A stretch of 64,000 bases of DNA from Gambelia wislizenii (Eukaryota > Chordata > Lepidosauria > Squamata > Crotaphytidae), in contig JAUMIR010000001.1 of NCBI GenBank assembly GCA_030847615.1, positions 83,873,501 to 83,937,500 of the forward strand, written 5' to 3'. The notes beneath the pieces are model-generated. The model saw only the letters and a program-made list of their open reading frames with translations. It made no database searches and was not told the DNA's origin. Position 1 is the stretch's first letter. Each line of letters begins with the position of its first letter. Both the position numbers and the translations under genes were made by a program. Below, piece after piece: positions 40,201-49,200 of this stretch.

Positions 40201-43200
40201 GAGATTTCAAAACTGGGAGCCAGATTTTGTTTACTTTTAAGGTTTCTTCTTTCCTGTTTAAGTTGTCCAGGTGTTTGTGGATTTCAATAGCTTCTCTGTG
40301 CATTCTGACATGATAGTTGTTGGCCTGGTCTAGAATGTCTGTGTTTTCAAATAGCATTTTGTGTCCAAGTTGGTTTATAACATGTTCTGCTACGGCTGAT
40401 TTTTCTGGCTGGCCCAGTCTGCAGTGTCTCTCATGCTCCTTGATTCGTGTTTGCCCACTCTGTTTAGTGGTCCCTATGTAAACTTGTCCACAGCTACATG
40501 GTATGCGGTAAACTCCTGCAGCTGTGAGAGGATCTCTTTTGTCCTTCGCTGAGCATAGCATTTTTTGGATTTTTCTGGTTGGTCTGTAGATTGTTTGGAG
40601 GTTGTGTTTCCTCATCAGAATAGGGAAACTGATGAGGAAACACAACCTCCAAACAATACAGAATAGGGAAACTGATGCAGGTGAAATGTCAGAATGAAAC
40701 TATTCCAGAACACGGCCTCACAGCCAGAAAAAAAACCAAAGGAAAATTTTAAATTAACCATTTGTAAGCCGCTCTGATAGCCTTTGTGGTTGAAGAGCGG
40801 GGTTTAAATAAGTAAATAAATAAAATCATTGGTAAACCTAGGTCAGTAGTGGCTCTTCAGGGTCTCAGACAGGAGTCTTTCCCAGCCCTCCTGTAAATAC
40901 CAGCTATTGATTTTGGGATCCTCTTCATCCATGGAAGAGCATAAAATCTAAAGTAATGATAGAGATTAGATTATATGAGCTGTAAAAACTATTAGTTTCT
41001 TTCATGTAAATTGGAATTCTATAGGCCATGATGAAACTGTGGTTGGCAGATCTTACCCACTGTGTATTTTATGATGGTTTTTGCCGCACAGCTGTTTTTT
41101 ATTTCCCTTGGCATGATATCATCCAGTTAAGATGTTTTTATAGGTTTTTCGTGGGGGTTTTCTGGGCTGTGAGGCCGTGTTCTGGAAGAGTTTATTTCTG
41201 ATGTTTCACCTGCATCTGAGGCTGGCATCTTTCTCTGAAGATGCCAACCACAGATGCAGGTAAAACGTCAGGAATAAACTCTTGTAGAACACGGCCTCAC
41301 AGCCTGAAAAAAAAAAACACAAAAAAAACCTATGGCTGCCGGCTATGAAAGTGTCCGACTTCACATTAAGATGTTTTTCTTTACCTTTTTAATTATTTTC
41401 TTTATCAACTAGGTAGTTGAATGTGAAGATGCTGAGGAGTTAAAGGAGTTTGAACAGAGGTATGTTTATTTTTTCTTCTGAGCACAAAAATAAATGCAGA
41501 AGTATAAAAGTAGACTTCAGCTATAACACACGGTTTGATTATGTTGAATGTGAATGTTACTTACTCTTGTCTTCCAGCTTGTTAAAGCTGCTAAATATGT
41601 TTCATGACCTGAAACTATAGAATGTTAGGTGAGATACATGACAGAAATCTGTGTCTTAAGATGGAAAGAGGAAAAGAAAAATGAACATTTTCTTTTTAAA
41701 AAATCCACCTTGGATAGTTTATTATTTGTTTGTTTGATTGATTGATTTATATGACACCTTTCTCCCTGAGGGGGACCTACTGCAGCTCACAAAAGAAATC
41801 AATTAATATTAATAAATTAATATTAATAAAATATTAAAAGCAATTAAAATCATGTTTAGTATGTTTGAAATATAATGGATTGAATATGATTTTCAATTCT
41901 TCTGTGATCATGAGTGCTGGAAGCTTTATAAAATTAGGTTGTACTTTAGTTGAGCTTCCACAGGTTAAATACAGACTTCCTAACTAGAGTAAAGCCACTG
42001 AAATTAGTGGGGCTGAAGTTAGTCATTACTAACTTAGAACCAATATATTTCAATAAATATCTAAAATGACTGAGTCTGGATCTAACACATCGCAGACTGA
42101 TCTCTGCTCAATCCAGTTGCTTTTCTGCTCTTACCAGGAGCTGTGGTGCCAAAACTTCAAACTGTGCACATGGGTTCCTTGCTCAACTTGGGACCTAATT
42201 CTAATTGATAAATGGTTTTATTTTTGAGTTCCTTCTTTTGAAAATAATGTATTCCTTTATGTGCATAGTAACTCACTACTGATGTTTATCCAGGTTGTTG
42301 GAAAGTGTTCTTTGTTACATAAATGTTGTGGCCCACTCAGTGGAAAAGAATGCTGATTCACCAACAGCCAAGTTCTGGAGAGCTCTGCTCAATAAGTCCT
42401 ATGATGTACTGGATAAAGTAAGTTTCTGCAATCACTGTTGATTTTTCTCTTGTCCGAGTTTCTATAGCTGCTGATGTTTACATCTTGCAGTGTGACTTTC
42501 ATGATGCCTTTGATGCTGTTTTAATACCTTTTACTCAATATTTTATGCAGTGTTAATCTGTTTAGAAGTCTCTGCAGCTATATGTTTCCAAACATGCAGA
42601 GATTACAAACCATGCTGCTGGGGGATTCTGGGAATTGTAGTAAAAAAATAATGTTTCCAAACTCTGCAAAAGTTTCAGTACAAAATATGGCATTTACAGC
42701 AAAAAAAAAAACAAATGCAAATATCTGTTTTAAATATGTATGGCCCACCATGTAAAAACATCAGCTCAGTTAGACAATGTAGCTTACATACTATTTGTTT
42801 CAGGGTGGTGCCAAGTATAAGGCACTTTGTGTGTTTTGTTTCTCTTTGCTTTCCAGAAAATCAATAATATAATACAGATTAAAAATAAACACCAGTAAAA
42901 AAAAAAAAACAGCATACAGTTGTGGGTGTATCCAATTGCTGTGCCTGTGCCAGGGGGATTTCTCGCTTCACTGCAGCCTGAATTATTGATTGAATGTTGG
43001 GGAACTTCATGACTGCAATTCCAGTCCTCTGAGATCCCCTGACATCCAGAAAACCTGGAAAGGTTCCTTTGGGGGCTACATTGGGGTGGAAACAGTGGGG
43101 AATTCTCCTGGCATGATAAGTAACACAGTCAGGTGCCATTCAATATCAGCAGTGTTCCCTGGAGAGGAAAAATGTTTTGTGTGCTCCCCCCCCCCCAGCA

Positions 43201-46200
43201 GTTACTGAAAAGATCGGGATAAAGATATTTTGTTTCCTTCAGAAGCAGCAAGTACCTGCTATTCTTTTAGTATGAAAGAATGAACCATCACTTGCCTGTG
43301 TCTGTCTGTCTCTGTTTCTTTCTAGGTCAATGCCTTAATGCCAACAGAAACATTTATTCCTGTCATCAGGGGCTTGATGAACAACCAGCTGCCTTCTGTG
43401 AGACGTAAAGCGATGGATCTGTTGAACAATAAATTGCAACAACGCACACCATGGGGGCAAGCACAAGTAAGCTGTATTTCTGATTGTTCTGTTTCCTGCA
43501 CCCAAGGCAATTGGTGCCTGCCCATCATTTTTATCTGCCCTTTGCTTTAAATAAGGCAAAAAAGAAAGAAGATGAAGGTCACAAAGAAGAGCATGCCATT
43601 GTAAGATGCACAGTACAGTCACACACACCCCACATTTGCGGATTTGGCATCCACGGATTTGATTATTCATTTGCCTCCGCCCCCCTGAAGACCGAGGCCA
43701 CCGTGTGCAGGAGGATTCAGGAGGCAGGAAACACCAATGGTTGACATGATGGTTGCCAACTGCCTGCTAAAGCTGCTGCTCTCCTGGCTTTGGGAGACCC
43801 TTGGCAACAGAGATCTCTGCTGCTCCACCTTTCCCAAGCACTAGCACAGCAGGGTGGGGCTGCTGTGTGAATGTGCATGGCTGTCCCAGGCTTCAGGAGG
43901 TGGGTTGTAGCTAAGGGCCTGGCTGCCAGGTGCACATTCTTCATACCCCCCCCCTCTAGGGAGCCCCCCAGCTGCCCACTTCACATGCCTGAGGAGCACT
44001 TCTGGGAAGCTCTGCCCCCACCATTCAGTTTTTCCACTTCCGCGAGGTCCTGCACTCCTAACCCCCGTGAATGTGGATGGCCAGCTGTACAATTTTAGTT
44101 CAGACTTAGACTGCACAAGGGGAAAATTTACATTGCCAGCCCTTGCTGTGAACAAGTGACGTCTTGATTTGCAAAGCTTCTTTAACATACTTTTCACAAT
44201 GAAATCCCACTCTGTTTACTCAAGAGCGTTGACTAAAAAAAATGTTTATTTACTTTGCATTTCAGGTTGATCTGCTGTTAGAAATGGTTCCTGAACTCAT
44301 TACTGTTGTACAGAGGAACACACATGAGGCAGAAGAGGAGCAGGCAATCAACAGGCAGACAGCCTTGTTCAGTTTGAAATTGCTCTGCAAATGTTTTGGC
44401 AATGAAAAACACGATCCATTTATAGCAGTGCTGAAAATGGCTGTTGATGTAATCTCTTCAGAAGAGAAGGCAGAAAGAAATGTCACAGGAAGTGCTTTAT
44501 TATGCGCAGCTGAAGTCACCTGTGTGCTGAAAGCACTGGCAATACCTCAACTCCCAAGGTATCACTTCCAATCACAATAAATAATGGTGAAACTACCCAA
44601 TCATATAGCCATTTAAGGCATGGTGTGTACATTTATTTCAGTGATACCTGGAAGATAGACCAGGTGTGCTTGTCTTTCCATTAGAAACACTTCGGGTCAA
44701 GCTGAGAGAATGGTGAGACCCTGTAGTGGATGAACTGGGGAAAAAATTAGCCAGAACTCTGTGTCAACATATGTGCATTAGGTAGTCTTAAGTTTTGCAG
44801 AGATGTTTGGATTCTTAGATGTTAATACACTGAGTATATGAGTGAAAGTTTTCCTTTGTATGATTGTGTTGTATGTGTTTCAGGACTGAAACAATAATGT
44901 TCTCACAAAGCTAGATTTTGACACGTGCTAACCAACTGATATTCCACTGATGAGCTCCATGCATTCAAGAACATTGAAACTGAATTATATGCTTTCAGTG
45001 CCTTAAAATATTCTGCAGTAAAATACATCTTGAGGAGAGTTGTGAAGAAAGATACTTATTTTACTTGAAAGAGGACTTTTCAGTGATGTGTGGTTTAATA
45101 TTCTGTCTATATTTTTTGTAGGCTTATGCCAGCATTGCTAAAAATTCTGAAACACAAAAAAGAATTAGTTGCCAGTGAAATTTACTTGCTTAGTGCAGTG
45201 ACGGCACTGCTGAAAATTGTCGAAACATTGCCACATTTCCTCAGCCCATATTTGTTGGATATCCTATTACAGGTGAGTCTTGTCTTAATCTGGATATGAA
45301 AAATTATGAATCCACTGAATAAGAAAATATATTAATTTTCTGTGTGAACTAATTGAACTTGCACATTTGCTGCTTGCCAGGTGGTTCATTTGGAAAGGAT
45401 TGCAGCTGAAATGGGTCCTTCATCCCATGTTAATTTACGCTTGACCTCTTTGAAAACTACCCTAGCAACAAAACTACCGCCAAGAGTTCTTCTGCCAGCG
45501 ATTGCAAAATGTTACAGTGAAGTAGCAAATACTTATAAGGTACTTGTAGATATGTTTCAGCTCTGCACTTGAGTAATGAGTGTTTATTACATTGATTTAT
45601 TGTTTTATATTTAAAGCAGTAGCAGAGTTGTGGTTAGAAGTCAAGTGCCTTCATGCTTAAAGTGCAAGGAAAGAGAAATCCATCCACAAAGGACAAGTCT
45701 TACTTTACAGGATGCTAGGTTTGGGTGACATATTCTTCTGTACTCTAGTAATCCCCCATCTCTGGCAATCACTTTCTGCCTTTTGATGCTGTCTTTAAGA
45801 CTAGTGAGAGGAAAAGGATCAGCATAAGCTCATGTAAGGATGAACATTTCTGAATTACTAGTAATGACAAAAGCATATCATTCTCCAGTTGATGATTTGT
45901 GTTCCTAAGTTGATCAGAGCATTTTCCTAAAAGAAAATAACAAGTTTATTAATAGGGAAGGAGGGGGGGCAGTAACCTAGAAAATCTGCTTTTGAAACAG
46001 ATTTTGTCTTTTTATGTGTTGATTTGAACTTACAACTATCCTTTTTGTGATTTTGTTTTCCTAGAGCTATCTAGGTGCAGTTATGGATATTCTGAAGGAA
46101 CATATTATAATTTTGGAAAGAGATCAGCTTAGTGCCCATCAGTCTGCACTAACATCATTTTTCATGAAGGCCCTGGATTTCAGAGCAGAGCACTCTCAGG

Positions 46201-49200
46201 TATAGGAGAGCTTTGTGGAATGAGCATGAATACATTCACCCATTAAGAAAATATGTCAAACATATTGGATTACTTTTACCAGAGAGATTATATCTTACCT
46301 CTAAGAATCCCAACCGTATGCAAGACTCCCCAAACACACACTGTTCTCACTCTTCTCATTTTAAATATTGTGATTTGATCAGTTATTACTGACAGATTAT
46401 TCTAAATACAAAAAGTCAGAAGAGTCTTTAACATTAAGCACATTAAATATACACTAACACTAAGCATTGGAAATATAATGTTGTTGGAAGACCACTGACT
46501 GATACCATCTCTTTTCTGCTAGGATGACCTGGAGGAAGTTGGGAAAATAGAGGATCATATTATTATGTGCTTAATCAGCATGGTTATGAAGCTTTCTGAA
46601 ATGTCTTTCAGACCTCTCTTCTTCAGGGTAAGTGTTTTGGCTTGTTTCTCTCACAGCAGTTTGTATTTGTACCAAAACTAAACATCCTCTCTCTGTTTCA
46701 GCTCTTTGATTGGGCCAAAACTGATGGTGTCTCAAAGGATAGGCAGTTGACTTTCTGCAGGCTGGCAGATTGTATTGCCAAGCAGCTAAAAGGACTGTTC
46801 ACTCTCTTTGCTGGACATTTAGTGAAGCCTTTTGCTGACACTCTCAACGAGATCAATACTTCCAAAACAGGTAATTGTCCAGCAACAAGAAGTACAAAAG
46901 AGCCGGGGTGGGGGGGGTCCTGAAATTTAATTCAAAAATCAGTCATTTGAATTTGAATTGAATTATATTTTGGTCAGTTTCACACTCCTGGACTCAGCTT
47001 TGAATCTGGAGGCACTGGTTTCTGCATTGGCCAGGAGTGTTTTTGCACATTTAAAGCTTGTGCATCAACTGCACCTGTTCCATCAGACATCGGATCTAGC
47101 CACAGTGGTACATATCTTAGTTACATCCCATTTGGACTACTATAACACTCTACTTGGGACTGCCTTTGACCTTTGTTTGGAAACTTCAGCTGGTCCAAAG
47201 AGCTGCAGCGGATTACAGAGACCATACTAGGCCCCTGTTAAAACAGCTCCACTGGTTCCTAGTTTGTTTCTGGTCACAGTTCAAAGTGCTGGTTATGACC
47301 TATAAAGCCCTATATGGTTCAGGTCCATGCTATCTGGCATACCCTATCTTCCTGTATGACCCTGTCCAGGGAGGCTAGAGTGGCCCCCTCCTTGTTGTCC
47401 TTTCATTGGCAAGCTAAAACCTTTTTACTCCAACAGGCTTTTAAAACAGAAAAATTTTTAAGAATGGACTAGGAGATGCTGTATTATTTTAACTGAACTG
47501 CTTTAATAGCTTCTTTATCTTTTTAAATTCCATTTTATTCTTTCAACTTAAGGTTTAAATTATTTTAATACTGTGAATAATTTAGTTCTGTTTTAACGTT
47601 CACTTTTTGTATGTTTTTAATTTGTATTCTTTTAAATTAGGAGCCACTTTGAGTCCCAGTGGGGGAATGGGATACTACTATTACTACTATGACTTATTAT
47701 TATTATTATTACTGCTACTACTATTATTGGTCATAACATTGTCAGCTTAACAAGGGAGATTGGAGGCTGACTGTTGCTGATATCCAATAAGTTGCATTTA
47801 CTGCTGCTTTAAACCTCAGTGTGTTCACATGATGCTCTCCTCATATGCAGCATGTGCAAATCACATCCAGTGTGAATGTTGTAAGCAAGGGAATCTTGTA
47901 GCAACTTTGAGACTAACTGAAAGAAAAAGCTTTCGTAGACCTGGTCCACTTCCTCAGATGCATGAGGAAGTAGGCCAAGTCTACGGCTATGTGTTTGAAT
48001 TCTACCTATGTGAATGTTGTAGTGATTAGAGGTGGTGCCTCGTTCATGGTCTCTCTCCTTTATTATTTTGTTCATAACATAGACAAAGCTTTCTTTAACT
48101 CTGAGAACAACACTGAAAAGAGCTGCTTGTTGCTACAATTCATCTTGGATTGTTTACACAAAATATTCCTTTTTGATTCCCATCAATTTGTGAGCAAGGA
48201 ACGAGCAGAAACATTGATGATGCCTTTGGTCAATCAGGTATTAATATATTGTTAATTGTTTAACTATTGGATAGTACAGAAGGTCACTGATATTCTACAT
48301 ACGTGTAACTAAGTAATGTCTCCTGGACCAACCCCCCCCCCCTCAGGTCCACCTTTAAGAGCCATCATCTGCATCTAGCAAAGGAGGACATTTCCACCCT
48401 CCTCCTCCAGCAAGTGAGCTTATTGCAACAAGAGCCCTGTTATAGCCTCACTTGTTTGTGGGAGGGGGTGGAACTGTCATCCTCCTTGCTCCCTGTTCAG
48501 AAGTTGAACAGATCACTTTTCACCTGATCTGGCTGCAGGCTCTTAATGTGACCAGGGGTGGCATTTACTAGGTAGTCTTACTGAGTATAGGGCAGTTACA
48601 GATCTGTAACTCTACGAATCTGGAACTGCTATACTGAGGTCAGCCATTTTTGTTCAGACCCCCCCTTAATATGATTTCACACAGTAATGTTCATGAATGT
48701 GTAACAGATGTGCATTAACATAAATGTTGGCTTTTTTTCCTTCTGCTGATTCCTTTTTGTTGTTGTTGGCAAAGCATTATGTTCAGTTTAGGTCTGTTTG
48801 CTAGCTGCACTAGGCTTTACCATGTTAACTTACTTTCATTGCTTAATTTGTCTTCCAAATTAAATGCAACCAGTGTTGAGATATTAATAAATAAATGTTT
48901 TTTTTTTAAAAGTGTATGTAAACCTAGGATTGATTGACTGGCAAGGAATTTGGGAAAGCTTGTCAGGACAACTGTGTAACTGTTAAATGCAAATGTTTTT
49001 ACCTTTTCACTTGTGCTTGTGCTTCTCCAAATAGCTGGAAAATATGCTTGGGGGAGAAGAGAGGTTCCAGGAAAGAGTGACAAAGCATTTGATCCCATGT
49101 ATAGCTCAGTTTGCAGTTGCAATGGCAGATGACTCTCTGTGGAAGCCCCTGAACTATCAGATTTTGTTGCAGATGAGACATGAATCACCAAAGGTATGTG

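Larger units (their letters stand above)
32515..40203 (+). mobile_element. 5'-truncated non-LTR LINE, split by a DIRS element
   Basis: RT-derived coding sequence runs from 32515 (NGVKQGCVLAPTLF) to 33080 (FTYLGSIISSDAKIDKE, GRLYKRVW) and resumes at 39587 (YGSETW, then LRTQLRWAGHVSRMEDHHLP and RKRGAPKKRYKDSL). It ends in a Cys/His finger-like C-terminus near 40080-40175 (a CxxC...HxxxxC pattern in one frame). Frameshifts and small deletions make it a pseudogene. The target duplication is 11 bp (atttcaaaact, 32504-32514 and 40204-40214); the intact PLE copy at 56332-56355 shows the empty site. Clade not assigned. Confidence 0.8.
32166..40748 (-). mobile_element. Penelope-like element (PLE), split by a nested LINE
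   Basis: The PLE reads on the - strand: 5' pLTR piece from 40748, coding part 40645-40204, then the LINE insert, then 3' coding end and pLTR from 32514 to 32166. The target duplication is 11 bp (ttaaattaacc). At 40588-40660 a 30-bp-arm hairpin marks an inverted junction near the 5' end, a usual PLE feature. The 3' pLTR hammerhead box carries CAGAGGA in place of CTGANGA (U4 changed). Confidence 0.8.
31880..40835 (+). mobile_element. VNTR-bearing composite retroelement, copy 2, split by a PLE
   Basis: The left part (31880-32165) has two VNTR-type units ('aactgccaccgccctgccct' twice), then 'gtctta...agattgtaagcc' and 'gaactgttaaattaacc'. The right part (40749-40835) resumes with ttaaattaacc and gives the tail 'tgtaagccgctctgatagcc' to AATAAATAAA. 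An 11-bp duplication (ttaaattaacc, 32155-32165 and 40749-40759) brackets the inserted PLE. The copy at 13.43 kb shows the uninterrupted site. Confidence 0.75.
45381..48237 (+). other. HEATR1: HEATR1 exons encoding the C-terminal BP28CT region
   Basis: Exons 45381-45539, 46065-46199, 46523-46627, 46702-46870 and 48083-48237 encode the region that in HEATR1/Utp10 proteins corresponds to the BP28CT domain. Readable conserved blocks include FRPLFFRLFDWAKT across the 46627/46702 junction, KGLFTLFAGHLVKPFADTLN near 46790-46850, and a CLLLQFILDCLHKIFLFD helix near 48125-48175. The domain boundary is from memory of the family and is approximate. This stretch is more conserved than the HEAT repeats at the left of the window, where several exons differ strongly from human. 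Confidence 0.8.
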
